Of a stretch of DNA of 64,000 bases, positions 1-7,962 are shown piece after piece; positions within the stretch are counted from its first letter, which is position 1, and the number at the start of each line of letters is the position of its first letter. Made by a program: the position numbers and the translations under genes. Where the stretch lies: contig CBFHMG010000005.1 in NCBI GenBank assembly GCA_965656935.1, forward strand, positions 62,001 through 126,000, in the 5' to 3' direction. The stretch is from M30B80 sp965656935. Its GTDB lineage: Bacteria > Pseudomonadota > Alphaproteobacteria > Rhodobacterales > Rhodobacteraceae. The notes under the pieces were generated by a model that ran no database searches, was not told the origin of the DNA, and saw only the letters and a list, made by a program, of their open reading frames with translations.

Positions 1-266
1 AGGGGATTGGCAAAACCAGCTATCAGGCCAGCACTGTCATCGTGTTCTGGATCATCAATATGATGAAATTCGTGGTCTATGCGATGATCGGCATTTTTTC
101 ATGGCAAATCCTTGGAACCGCCACTTTGCTGGCCCCGTTTGCGCTGCTTGGCACCTATATAGGCGTGCGGGCGCATCACCTCATCCCTGAGCGGCTTTTC
201 TTCGGGCTGACCTATGTGATGTTGGTGCTGACAGGCCTGAAGCTGATCTGGGACGGGCTAGTTTGA
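1..266 (+). CDS. TauE/SafE (TSUP) family membrane exporter, C-terminal part
   Basis: The reading frame is open from the first bases of the window to the stop, so the gene starts upstream and only about 88 C-terminal residues are seen. They are very hydrophobic, with roughly three membrane spans. The arrangement of a span, a Gly-rich turn with GTYIGVRAHHLIP, then a last span ending LTGLKLIWDGL is typical of the end of the sulfite exporter TauE/SafE (TSUP) family of inner-membrane anion exporters. The substrate cannot be told from this part. The gene ends about 115 bp before mcl2, and that gap holds a regulatory-looking element, so it is probably not co-transcribed with mcl2. Confidence 0.75.
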   Translation, partial: GIGKTSYQASTVIVFWIINMMKFVVYAMIGIFSWQILGTATLLAPFALLGTYIGVRAHHLIPERLFFGLTYVMLVLTGLKLIWDGLV

Positions 267-274
267 AAATGTGG

Positions 275-294
275 GCGACATAATATTTCGCAAA
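275..294 (+). promoter_or_regulatory. Shared ethylmalonyl-CoA-gene upstream element, copy 1 (before mcl2)
   Basis: The sequence GCGACATAATATTTCGCAAA occurs here, 89 bp before the mcl2 start codon. It recurs with a single difference at 15485-15504 before ccr. Its 3' part (ATTTCGCAAAT) is a small imperfect dyad, which would suit a dimeric regulator. Two ethylmalonyl-CoA pathway genes sharing a 19/20 match suggests a common transcription factor site. The regulator is not identified. Confidence 0.5.
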
Positions 295-382
295 TCTCCA
301 TAAAATTGGAACTTGCGTTCGCCCGCATTGATGTGCTTTCTGCGGCGCAATACGAATACCCCCTATAAAAGGCCCATCCTTC

Positions 383-1249
383 ATGGCTTTGACCTCACGC
401 CCCTATCGCTCCGTTCTTTATATCCCCGCCTCGAAAGAGCGCGCCTTGGAAAAGGCCAAGGGGTTGCCGACCGATGCGATTATTTTCGATCTCGAAGATG
501 CCGTGGCCCCTGACGAAAAGCCGAATGCGCGGGCCTTGCTTGCTGAAACGCTCACACTTGGCGGGTTCGCGCCGCGTGCGCAGCTAGTACGGATCAACGC
601 GCTTGATACCGAATGGGGCGGGGATGATCTGGCAAGCATTGCAGCGGTAGGCCCCGAGGCGATCCTGCTTCCCAAGGTGAACAGCGCCAAGGATATCGAG
701 GCATTGGCCCGCCTGCTTGATGCATATCCCGCCGCAAAAGACACCAAAATCTGGGCGATGATGGAAACACCTCAAGGTATCCTGAATGCTGCCGAAATCG
801 CGGCTGCGCCGCGCATGGAAGGCTTTGTGATGGGAACCAATGATCTGGCCAAGGATCTGGGCGCGCGCAATCGCGCTGCGATGCTAACGGCCTTGCAGCA
901 TTGCCTGCTTGCGGCACGGGCCTATGGCATTCTGTGCATCGACGGTGTGTTCAACGCCTTCAAGGACGAGAACGGCCTGCGCGCCGAATGCGTGGAAGGG
1001 CGCGACTGGGGGATGGATGGCAAAACACTGATCCATCCCGCGCAGCTTGAGATTGCCAATCAGGTCTTTGCCCCGTCCGATGCCGAGATCGACCTCGCGC
1101 GTCGCCAGATTAGCGCCTATGAGACAGCCATCGAACAAGGGCAGGCCGTTGCCGTGGTTGATGGCAAGATTGTTGAAAACTTGCACATCGAGACTGCACG
1201 GGCCACGCTCGCGAAAGCTGAAGCAATTGCAGAACTGGAGTCTGTCTGA
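383..1249 (+). CDS. mcl2: (3S)-malyl-CoA thioesterase (HpcH/HpaI aldolase family)
   Basis: A 288-residue cytoplasmic protein of the HpcH/HpaI (citrate-lyase beta-like) family. The N-terminal RSVLYIPASKERALEKAKGL, the metal-site stretch IIFDLEDAVAPDEK, the GTNDLAKDLG segment and the end-domain GKTLIHPAQLEIAN are those of Rhodobacter Mcl2. Mcl2 hydrolyses (3S)-malyl-CoA to malate and CoA in the ethylmalonyl-CoA pathway. The length fits Mcl2 (about 286) better than the longer lyase Mcl1 (about 318). It heads a run of four genes ending with mch, and the next gene starts in the overlap of its stop codon. A residual malyl-CoA lyase activity cannot be excluded from sequence alone. Confidence 0.88.
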   Translation: MALTSRPYRSVLYIPASKERALEKAKGLPTDAIIFDLEDAVAPDEKPNARALLAETLTLGGFAPRAQLVRINALDTEWGGDDLASIAAVGPEAILLPKVNSAKDIEALARLLDAYPAAKDTKIWAMMETPQGILNAAEIAAAPRMEGFVMGTNDLAKDLGARNRAAMLTALQHCLLAARAYGILCIDGVFNAFKDENGLRAECVEGRDWGMDGKTLIHPAQLEIANQVFAPSDAEIDLARRQISAYETAIEQGQAVAVVDGKIVENLHIETARATLAKAEAIAELESV

Positions 1250-1800
1250 TGGGCTATCCCTTACTAATCCTCGGCGTGGCGGTTTTCGCCCTCGCCCATT
1301 TGTTCAAACGCCTCGCGCCCGCGCGCCGTGCGCAAATGGGCAATTCGGGAAGAATAATCGTCACAATCGCGATGTTTGCAGGCATCATCTTGATGGTGAT
1401 CGGATATCGCGCGGCCCCTGTCGTCCAACTCTGGAACCCGCCGCAATTCCTCAACCACCTCAACAACCTGCTGATGCTGATCGCATTCTGGTTCTTCGCC
1501 CTCTCGGCCATTCCTGGAACCATGTCGGCGCGGATCAGGCATAAACAGCTTACCGCCCTCAAGACATGGGCGATTGCGCATTTACTGGTGAATGGCGACC
1601 TCGCATCGCTGATCCTGTTCGGCGGATTGCTGGCTTGGGCCGTTTTCTCCGTCATCAAGATCAAAAGAGCCGAGCCTGAATGGGAGCGTCCCGCCAATGC
1701 CTCGGTCAAGAACGATATTATCGCCTTGGGTGTCGCTGTCATTGTGATGGGGCTGGTCGGCTATATTCACGGGCTTCTTGGATACCCAGTTTTTGGATAA
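1249..1800 (+). CDS. NnrU family membrane protein
   Basis: A 183-residue inner-membrane protein with about four or five hydrophobic spans. The segment TWAIAHLLVNGDLASLILFGG is the hallmark of the NnrU family, first named next to nitric-oxide-respiration genes in Rhodobacter; its biochemical role is not established. The start codon overlaps the mcl2 stop, so the two genes are translationally coupled. The next gene begins 4 bp after the stop. No nitrogen-oxide genes are nearby, so here the link is with acetate assimilation or succinate dehydrogenase rather than denitrification. Confidence 0.8.
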   Translation: MGYPLLILGVAVFALAHLFKRLAPARRAQMGNSGRIIVTIAMFAGIILMVIGYRAAPVVQLWNPPQFLNHLNNLLMLIAFWFFALSAIPGTMSARIRHKQLTALKTWAIAHLLVNGDLASLILFGGLLAWAVFSVIKIKRAEPEWERPANASVKNDIIALGVAVIVMGLVGYIHGLLGYPVFG

Positions 1801-1804
1801 TCAC

Positions 1805-2008
1805 ATGAAAATCTATCGCCTATTGACCGAGGATGACACCTCGGCCTTCTGCCACAAAGTCTCCGAGGCGCTCAGCAAAGGTTGGGAGCTATATGGCACC
1901 CCAACCTATGCGTTCGATTCAGCACGCGGTGTGATGCGCTGCGGGCAGGCTGTGACAAAGGATGTCGAGGCAGAGTATTCCCCCGATATGAAACTGGGGG
2001 CGCAATAA
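1805..2008 (+). CDS. DUF1737 domain protein
   Basis: A 67-residue soluble protein beginning MKIYRLLTEDDTSAFCHKV, with the segment LSKGWELYGTPTYAFD that defines DUF1737. Function is unknown for the family, which is usually found as a short stand-alone domain. The ATG at 1805 is preferred over an in-frame ATG at 1778 because it lies just after the nnrU stop and begins exactly at the conserved domain. It is followed at 2 bp by mch, so it sits inside the mcl2-mch operon. Confidence 0.75.
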   Translation: MKIYRLLTEDDTSAFCHKVSEALSKGWELYGTPTYAFDSARGVMRCGQAVTKDVEAEYSPDMKLGAQ

Positions 2009-2010
2009 CG

Positions 2011-3048
2011 ATGGCAAGCAAGACAAGCTCAGGTAATTTCTTTGAGGATTACAGCCTCGGGCAAGTCTTTGAACATGCCGTTCCCCGCACCATCTCGGGC
2101 GGGGAACGCGCGATCTACCATGCGCTCTACCCTGCGCGCCACGCGCTCTATTCCTCGGATGAGTTTGCGCGCGCCTGCGGTCTGCCGCAAAGCCCGATTG
2201 ATGATCTGGCTGCCTTTCATATCGTTTTCGGGAAATCCGTTCCCGATATTTCGCTCAATGCTGTCGCCAATCTTGGCTATGCCGAGGCGCGCTGGCTGCA
2301 TCCGGTCTATCCCGGGGATACGCTGCGTTCCTCGTCAGAGGTAATTGGTCTGAAGGAAAACTCTTCGGGAAAGACAGGCGTTGTCTATGTTCGAACGACA
2401 GGCACCAATCAGCATGGCGCCAAGGTTATGGAGTTCTGCCGTTGGGTGATGGTCCGCAAGAAAGACCTTTCCGCGCCAGCCCCCGAAACGGTTGTGCCCG
2501 AACTTGCCTCTGCCTTGACGCCCGATCAATTGACCCTTCCCGACGGGGTCGATTTCTCGGGCTATGACTTCACCCAATCAGGCGAGCCGCACCGCTTTGC
2601 AGATTACGAGATTGGCGAGGTGATTGATCATGTGGATGGCGTCACCATTGAAGATGCCGAACACATGATGGCCACGCGGCTTTGGCAGAACACAGCCAAA
2701 ACCCATTTTGATGCAACCAACAGGCCTGATGGCAAACGGTTGATTTATGGCGGTCACGTGATCTCGATGGCGCGCGCACTCAGCTTTAACGGGCTGGCCA
2801 ATGCGCAATGTATTGTCGGGGTGAATGGCGGGGCGCATGCCAATCCCTGTTTTGCAGGTGATACGGTTCGGGCTTGGTCCGAGGTGCTTGATAAAGCGCC
2901 AACCGCAGCCCCTGGCGTTGGTGCGATCCGCTTGCGCTTGGTGGCTGTCACCCAAGCGGGACAAGCTGGCGTATTGAAGGGTGAGGATGGCAAATACCTG
3001 CCCCATGTTCTGCTTGATTTGGATTATTGGGCCTTGATGCCACTGTAA
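2011..3048 (+). CDS. mch: Mesaconyl-CoA hydratase (beta-methylmalyl-CoA dehydratase)
   Basis: A 345-residue protein with two MaoC-like hot-dog domains (about 10-160 and 195-340). In the ethylmalonyl-CoA pathway Mch hydrates mesaconyl-C1-CoA to beta-methylmalyl-CoA. N-terminal GNFFEDYSLGQVFEHAVPRT and the central IYGGHVISMARALSFNGLAN, with the hydratase His/Asp region, match the Rhodobacter enzyme, which is about 343 residues. The ATG at 2011 follows the DUF1737 stop by 2 bp; an open frame extends upstream into that gene but is not needed. It is the last gene of the mcl2 group, with 251 bp before sdhC. Confidence 0.88.
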   Translation: MASKTSSGNFFEDYSLGQVFEHAVPRTISGGERAIYHALYPARHALYSSDEFARACGLPQSPIDDLAAFHIVFGKSVPDISLNAVANLGYAEARWLHPVYPGDTLRSSSEVIGLKENSSGKTGVVYVRTTGTNQHGAKVMEFCRWVMVRKKDLSAPAPETVVPELASALTPDQLTLPDGVDFSGYDFTQSGEPHRFADYEIGEVIDHVDGVTIEDAEHMMATRLWQNTAKTHFDATNRPDGKRLIYGGHVISMARALSFNGLANAQCIVGVNGGAHANPCFAGDTVRAWSEVLDKAPTAAPGVGAIRLRLVAVTQAGQAGVLKGEDGKYLPHVLLDLDYWALMPL

Positions 3049-3132
3049 TGCCTTGCCCGCTGCCAAGCGGTGGCGAGCCTGAAAACCGTTCAATGGGCCC
3101 CTTAAGCCTCATCCAATCTGAATGCCTAATAA

Positions 3133-3163
3133 TGTGATCACACGTTTTATTTTCGTGATCACA
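3133..3163. promoter_or_regulatory. Two phased GTGATCAC palindromes upstream of sdhC
   Basis: A perfect TGTGATCACA palindrome at 3133-3142 is followed by a second GTGATCAC palindrome at 3155-3162. Their centres are 21 bp apart, about two helical turns, so two dimers would bind on the same face. The pair lies about 140-165 bp before the sdhC start in the mch-sdhC gap. This is the layout of an operator for a dimeric regulator (a GntR- or CRP-like protein is possible). The binding protein is not known. Confidence 0.45.
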
Positions 3164-3299
3164 AATGGCAAACTGCGGCGTTTGGACCCAAGAATTTTGT
3201 CTAAAATCACCCCTGACCACGTGACAGAGGTTTAAAACTCGCTATGGATTGGCGTTATAAAGTATTCCAGACCAAGCATAACCTGAAAGGGTGTCCGCC

Positions 3300-3683
3300 A
3301 TGGCAGACGTTAATCGGGGCAATCGTCCCCTGTCGCCCCATCTGCAGATCTACCGCCCGCAGCTGAACTCCATGACTTCGATTCTGAACCGCATCACGGG
3401 CAATGCGATGCTCGTCTCCGCGCTTCTGATCATCTGGTGGCTGACCGCCGCTGCAACCAATGCCGCCTATTTCGAAATGGCAGATGGCATCCTGACATCC
3501 TTTGTCGGTGACATTGTGATGACATTATCGGTGCTCGGCCTGTGGTATCACGCGCTTGGCGGACTACGTCACCTGATATGGGACACTGGCCGCGGGCTGG
3601 ATGTTGAAACAGCTGACAAAATGGGGTGGGGCATGCTGATTGGTTCGGTCGCCCTCACCTTCCTGACCGTCATCGCGATTTGA
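3300..3683 (+). CDS. sdhC: Succinate dehydrogenase cytochrome b556 subunit
   Basis: A 127-residue inner-membrane subunit with three hydrophobic spans. It anchors SdhAB and binds heme b and ubiquinone in complex II. The signature RPLSPHLQIYRPQLNSMTSI near the N-terminus and the heme-ligand region WYHALGGLRHLIWD in the second helix are characteristic. The ATG at 3300 is taken, with a GAAAGG Shine-Dalgarno; an in-frame GTG lies 9 bp upstream. It is followed by sdhD after 12 bp. Confidence 0.93.
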   Translation: MADVNRGNRPLSPHLQIYRPQLNSMTSILNRITGNAMLVSALLIIWWLTAAATNAAYFEMADGILTSFVGDIVMTLSVLGLWYHALGGLRHLIWDTGRGLDVETADKMGWGMLIGSVALTFLTVIAI

Positions 3684-3695
3684 GGAGGTAGGCAT

Positions 3696-4067
3696 ATGAA
3701 ATTCGCAACCGACCGCAAACGCGTCGAAGGCCTCGGCTCCTCACGGACCGGAACGCATCATTTCTGGGTCATGACCGTGACTTCGGTGGCCCTGTTGGTG
3801 CTGACCCCGCTGTTCCTGTTCTCCTTCGGACCACTTCTGGGCGAGCCGCATGACGAGGTTATTGCAGCCCTGTCCCACCCCTTCCGCGCCGTCGTGACAG
3901 CATTGATGCTGATCGTCGGCCTTCATCATTTCCGTCTCGGCGTGCAGGTGCTCATTGAAGACTATGTGCATGGCCTCGCCCGCAAAATCTCGATCCTTGT
4001 AATGACTCTCGTCAGCTACGGGATGATGGCCGCTGGCCTCATCGCGCTGGCGATGATCGCGCTTTGA
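3696..4067 (+). CDS. sdhD: Succinate dehydrogenase hydrophobic membrane anchor subunit
   Basis: A 123-residue membrane anchor subunit of complex II with three spans. The HHFRLGVQVLIEDYVHG segment carries the conserved His and Asp-Tyr of the quinone/heme site. A strong GAGGAGG ribosome-binding site lies just before the ATG. It sits between sdhC and sdhA, 12 bp after the former and 22 bp before the latter. Confidence 0.92.
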   Translation: MKFATDRKRVEGLGSSRTGTHHFWVMTVTSVALLVLTPLFLFSFGPLLGEPHDEVIAALSHPFRAVVTALMLIVGLHHFRLGVQVLIEDYVHGLARKISILVMTLVSYGMMAAGLIALAMIAL

Positions 4068-4089
4068 GACAACTGGAGCAGACCAAAAA

Positions 4090-5898
4090 ATGACCGCTTC
4101 CTATGACATCACCCATCACAATTATGACGCCATCGTAGTCGGTGCGGGCGGCGCAGGTTTGCGCGCGACCCTCGGCTTGGCGGAACAAGGGCTGAAAACA
4201 GCCTGTGTGACAAAGGTTTTCCCCACCCGTTCGCACACAGTTGCGGCCCAAGGCGGCATTGCAGCATCGCTGTCCAATATGGGCCCCGATAACTGGCAAT
4301 GGCATATGTATGACACCGTGAAAGGGTCGGACTGGCTCGGTGATACGGATGCGATGGAATATCTCGCCCGTGAGGCCCCCAAGGCGGTCTATGAGCTTGA
4401 GCATTACGGCGTGCCTTTCTCGCGCACCGAAGAGGGCAAGATTTATCAGCGTCCCTTTGGCGGGCACACAACCGAGTTTGGCGAAGGTCCGCCCGTTCAG
4501 CGCACCTGCGCGGCGGCTGACCGCACGGGCCACGCCATGCTGCACACGCTTTATGGCCAGTCTCTCAAGAACAACGCGGAATTCTATATCGAGTATTTCG
4601 CAACCGATCTGATCATGTCGGACGATGGCCAATGCCAAGGCGTTCTGGCTTGGAAACTTGATGACGGCACTCTGCATGCGTTCAACGCTAAGATGGTGGT
4701 TCTGGCCACGGGCGGCTATGGCCGCGCCTATTTCTCGGCAACCTCGGCCCATACCTGCACAGGCGATGGTGGCGGCATGGTCGCGCGCCAAGGGCTCCCG
4801 CTTCAGGATATGGAATTTGTTCAGTTCCACCCCACTGGCATTTACGGTGCGGGCTGCCTGATTACTGAGGGTGCGCGCGGTGAAGGCGGCTACCTGACCA
4901 ATTCCGAAGGTGAGCGCTTCATGGAGCGCTACGCGCCAACCTATAAAGACCTCGCCTCACGCGATGTGGTCAGCCGTTGCATGACCATGGAAATCCGTGA
5001 GGGCCGTGGTGTGGGCAAGGACGGAGACCATATTTACCTCCACCTCAACCACCTGCCGCCCGAGACATTGGCCCTGCGCCTTCCCGGCATCTCGGAAAGC
5101 GCGCGCATTTTCGCAGGCGTCGATCTGACCAAGGAACCGATCCCTGTTTTGCCAACCGTGCATTACAATATGGGTGGCATTCCAACCAATTATTGGGGCG
5201 AAGTCCTGAACCCCACGGCGAAAGACCCTGACGCGATTGTTCCGGGCCTGATGGCTGTGGGTGAAGCGGGCTGTGCCTCGGTGCATGGGGCCAACCGCCT
5301 CGGCTCCAACTCCTTGATTGATCTTGTGGTCTTTGGCCGCGCCGCCGCGATCAAAGCGGGGCAAGTGGTTGACCCAAGCACGGCCAACCAGCCGCTCAAC
5401 CAAGCCAGCCTCGATAAGGCTGTCGCAAGGTTTGACGGCTTGCGCCATGCAAACGGCACCACAGCCACGGCCGAGCTGCGCCTTGAAATGCAGCGCAACA
5501 TGCAGGCCGATGCAGCCGTGTTCCGCACCGACAAAACCTTGGGCGAAGGCGTCAAGAAAATGGAAGCCGTTGCCGCCAAGATGGATGACATCAAGGTCAC
5601 CGACCGCTCGCTGATCTGGAACTCGGATTTGATGGAAACGCTTGAGCTGACCAACCTGATGCCCAATGCGATGGCCACAATCGTCTCGGCCGAGGCGCGC
5701 AAGGAAAGCCGCGGGGCGCATGCCCATGAGGATTACCCTGATCGCGACGACAAAACATGGCGCAAGCACAGCCTTGCCGTTGTGGATGGCGCCAAGACAG
5801 ATCTGTCCTATCGCCCCGTCCATCTCGACCCGCTGACCAAGGTAGAAGATGGCGGCATTGACCTCAAGAAGATCGCGCCCAAGGCGCGCGTCTACTAA
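4090..5898 (+). CDS. sdhA: Succinate dehydrogenase flavoprotein subunit
   Basis: A 602-residue flavoprotein that oxidises succinate to fumarate at the cytoplasmic face of complex II. The N-terminal dinucleotide motif VGAGGAGLRATLGLA (about residues 17-31), the covalent FAD histidine in RSHTVAAQGGIAASL, the substrate-site HPTGIYGAGCLITEGARGEGG and a C-terminal capping and helical domain ending ARVY are all present. Length is normal for the family. The next gene downstream is not sdhB but a sulfotransferase that begins 6 bp after the stop. Confidence 0.97.
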   Translation: MTASYDITHHNYDAIVVGAGGAGLRATLGLAEQGLKTACVTKVFPTRSHTVAAQGGIAASLSNMGPDNWQWHMYDTVKGSDWLGDTDAMEYLAREAPKAVYELEHYGVPFSRTEEGKIYQRPFGGHTTEFGEGPPVQRTCAAADRTGHAMLHTLYGQSLKNNAEFYIEYFATDLIMSDDGQCQGVLAWKLDDGTLHAFNAKMVVLATGGYGRAYFSATSAHTCTGDGGGMVARQGLPLQDMEFVQFHPTGIYGAGCLITEGARGEGGYLTNSEGERFMERYAPTYKDLASRDVVSRCMTMEIREGRGVGKDGDHIYLHLNHLPPETLALRLPGISESARIFAGVDLTKEPIPVLPTVHYNMGGIPTNYWGEVLNPTAKDPDAIVPGLMAVGEAGCASVHGANRLGSNSLIDLVVFGRAAAIKAGQVVDPSTANQPLNQASLDKAVARFDGLRHANGTTATAELRLEMQRNMQADAAVFRTDKTLGEGVKKMEAVAAKMDDIKVTDRSLIWNSDLMETLELTNLMPNAMATIVSAEARKESRGAHAHEDYPDRDDKTWRKHSLAVVDGAKTDLSYRPVHLDPLTKVEDGGIDLKKIAPKARVY

Positions 5899-5904
5899 GG
5901 TCAG

Positions 5905-6747
5905 GTGGTGATCGCGGTGCCCACAGAAGATTTCGAGGATGCGGTGGTCGATCAGGCCATCGCCCCCCGAATTATTTGCGTTGGCACACATCACAAAACA
6001 GGCACCCTTTGGATGCGATGGGTCTTCCGCAAAATCGCGGAAGAGCTTGATCTGCCCCATGGTGTTGGCGGGTCTTTGGGCGAGGCGGATATCAAGCCAA
6101 CCCTGCAAGATGACCGCAGCATCATTATGCAATGGTCGTCGAATTTCACGAACCGTTTGCTGCGCAGGGCCGATGCCCGCTTCCTGCATCTGATCCGCGA
6201 TCCGCGTGATGTGCTGCTCTCTGGCATGAGCTATCATCGCCAGATTGATCCAGCGCGGGAACAGTTTCTATCAAAGCCGATCCCTTCGCTGGACGGGCGC
6301 AGCTATCAGGAGCATCTGAATTGGCTGGCATCCGACGAAGACCGCCTTTTGTTCGAGATGCGCGGCAAACATGCGCAAACCGTGGCTGAAATGCTGGCAT
6401 GGGATTACACCCGCGATACCTGCGCAGAAGTCACCTATGAAGCCCTGATCACCGATACCGATGGCAGCTTGTTCCAAGATATCTTGCGGTTTCTTGGCCT
6501 CTCCGCTGAGGAGGCCGCTTTGGGCCGTAAAATCTTTGTCGAACGCAGCCTGTTTGGCCCGATGAAGCATGCAGGCTTTACAAAGCAAGACCTCGACACT
6601 CATATTCAATCGGGCAAACCACAGCGCTGGAAAACCGAGCTTCCCCGCGCAGTGGCCGAAACCTATGCCACGGAATTTGGCGATGCCTTGGTGAGCCTTG
6701 GATATGAAGACCATCCAAGCGCTTGGCTTGAGGAGATCGCGGCATGA
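5905..6747 (+). CDS. Sulfotransferase-family protein inside the sdh operon
   Basis: A 280-residue protein with the two PAPS-binding signatures of sulfotransferases. The N-terminal loop THHKTGTLWMRWVFRKIAEE (about residues 30-50) gives the 5'-phosphosulfate loop. FLHLIRDPRDVLLSGMSYH gives the 3'-phosphate loop. These enzymes transfer sulfate from PAPS to a carbohydrate, lipid or other hydroxyl acceptor; the acceptor here is unknown. It starts with GTG at 5905 (a second GTG follows at 5908), only 6 bp after sdhA. Its stop overlaps the next start, so it is embedded in the sdh operon. No role in complex II is known. Confidence 0.8.
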   Translation: MVIAVPTEDFEDAVVDQAIAPRIICVGTHHKTGTLWMRWVFRKIAEELDLPHGVGGSLGEADIKPTLQDDRSIIMQWSSNFTNRLLRRADARFLHLIRDPRDVLLSGMSYHRQIDPAREQFLSKPIPSLDGRSYQEHLNWLASDEDRLLFEMRGKHAQTVAEMLAWDYTRDTCAEVTYEALITDTDGSLFQDILRFLGLSAEEAALGRKIFVERSLFGPMKHAGFTKQDLDTHIQSGKPQRWKTELPRAVAETYATEFGDALVSLGYEDHPSAWLEEIAA

Positions 6748-7031
6748 CCAGTGAGACCACGATGTTCTTGGTGATTGCGGCGGGCTTGGCGCTCGCGGGT
6801 TGCGGCCCCGCCTCGCCTGAGCGCGCCTATGCCACCTGTTCCGAGCGGGCCCGCGCCGCCCTCGGGCCAACTGGCACCTTCAGCATTGGCACAGGCTCGG
6901 GCGGCACGCGCACGGGCGCCTCTATCAGTATTTCCACCGATTACCTCGCAGGGCGTGACCCGCAAGAGGTCTATCAATCCTGTTACACCCAAATGACGGG
7001 CACTGCGCCCACACGCCCCCTGTCGCTTTGA
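6744..7031 (+). CDS. Small lipoprotein, unknown function
   Basis: A 95-residue protein with a short hydrophobic signal and a lipobox LALAGC, giving lipidated Cys20. The mature part is rich in Gly, Ser and Thr around residues 45-65 and has two further Cys (in ATCSERAR and QSCYTQM) that could form a disulfide. Its ATG overlaps the sulfotransferase stop (ATGA), and sdhB starts 27 bp later. I do not recognise the family. Location in the envelope and co-transcription with sdh are inferred from the signal and spacing. Confidence 0.7.
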   Translation: MTSETTMFLVIAAGLALAGCGPASPERAYATCSERARAALGPTGTFSIGTGSGGTRTGASISISTDYLAGRDPQEVYQSCYTQMTGTAPTRPLSL

Positions 7032-7058
7032 CAGGGGCAGATCGAGACGGAGAAGACC

Positions 7059-7838
7059 ATGGCAGAATTTACTCTACCGAAGAACTCTCGGATCAAGACC
7101 GGAAAAACCTGGCCGAAACCAGCGGGCGCAAATAATCTGCGCAAGTTTCAGATCTATCGCTGGAACCCCGATGACGGCCAGAACCCTTCGGTTGATACCT
7201 ATTGGGTTGATATGGACACCTGCGGCCCGATGGTTCTGGACGCGCTGATCAAGATCAAGAACGAGATCGACCCAACCCTGACCTTCCGCCGCTCCTGCCG
7301 CGAAGGTATCTGTGGGTCCTGCGCGATGAATATCGACGGGATCAACACCTTGGCCTGTATCTATGGCATGGACGAGATCAAAGGCGATGTGAAAATCTAC
7401 CCCCTGCCCCATATGCCCGTGGTCAAAGACCTGATCCCAGACCTGACGCATTTCTATGCGCAGCATGCCTCGATCATGCCATGGCTTGAGACCAAGACAC
7501 AGCGCCCCGAAAAGGAATGGCGCCAGTCGATTGATGACCGTGAGAAGCTCGATGGTCTCTATGAATGTGTGATGTGCGCCTGCTGCTCGACCTCTTGCCC
7601 CAGCTATTGGTGGAACGGTGATCGCTATCTCGGGCCAGCAGCCCTGCTGCACGCCTATCGCTGGATCATCGACAGCCGCGACGAGGCCACAGGCGAGCGT
7701 CTGGACGAGCTTGAAGACCCGTTCAAACTCTATCGCTGCCACACCATCATGAATTGCGCCAAGACCTGCCCCAAGGGCCTGAACCCCGCCAAGGCAATCA
7801 CGCAGATCAAAAAGATGATGGTCGAGCGCCAAGTTTAA
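7059..7838 (+). CDS. sdhB: Succinate dehydrogenase iron-sulfur subunit
   Basis: A 259-residue electron-transfer subunit of complex II. The [2Fe-2S] motif CREGICGSCAMNIDGINTLAC lies near residue 80. It is followed by the [4Fe-4S] cluster CVMCACCSTSCP and the [3Fe-4S] cluster CHTIMNCAKTCP, with PKGLNPAKAI after it. It takes electrons from SdhA FAD to quinone. A GGAG site precedes the ATG. It is the last gene of the sdh run and is followed by a strong terminator. Confidence 0.97.
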   Translation: MAEFTLPKNSRIKTGKTWPKPAGANNLRKFQIYRWNPDDGQNPSVDTYWVDMDTCGPMVLDALIKIKNEIDPTLTFRRSCREGICGSCAMNIDGINTLACIYGMDEIKGDVKIYPLPHMPVVKDLIPDLTHFYAQHASIMPWLETKTQRPEKEWRQSIDDREKLDGLYECVMCACCSTSCPSYWWNGDRYLGPAALLHAYRWIIDSRDEATGERLDELEDPFKLYRCHTIMNCAKTCPKGLNPAKAITQIKKMMVERQV

Positions 7839-7863
7839 GCGCAGCAGCGCGAAGAACCTTACG

Positions 7864-7896
7864 CCTCACCCGCTTCACAGCGGGGGAGGCTTTTTT
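7864..7896 (+). terminator. Rho-independent terminator after sdhB
   Basis: CCTCACCCGC and GCGGGGGAGG form a 9-bp G+C-rich stem (one A-G mismatch) around the loop TTCACA, followed by C and six T. It begins 26 bp after the sdhB stop. Confidence 0.85.
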
Positions 7897-7962
7897 GTGA
7901 GTGCGTTAAACTGGGCGTCTTCCTTCCAAAAAATTGCCATAATTTTTCGGGAATTTCGGGTC

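Noticed and set aside
1882..2010. Upstream extension of mch to an alternative start at 1882
   Set aside because: It would overlap the DUF1737 gene; family length and N-terminus fit ATG 2011.
4957..6237. Long open frame (426 codons) on the minus strand opposite sdhA and the sulfotransferase gene
   Set aside because: It is antisense to two genes with clear motifs, and its product (Cys/His/Ala-rich, no domain pattern) looks like a codon-bias shadow.
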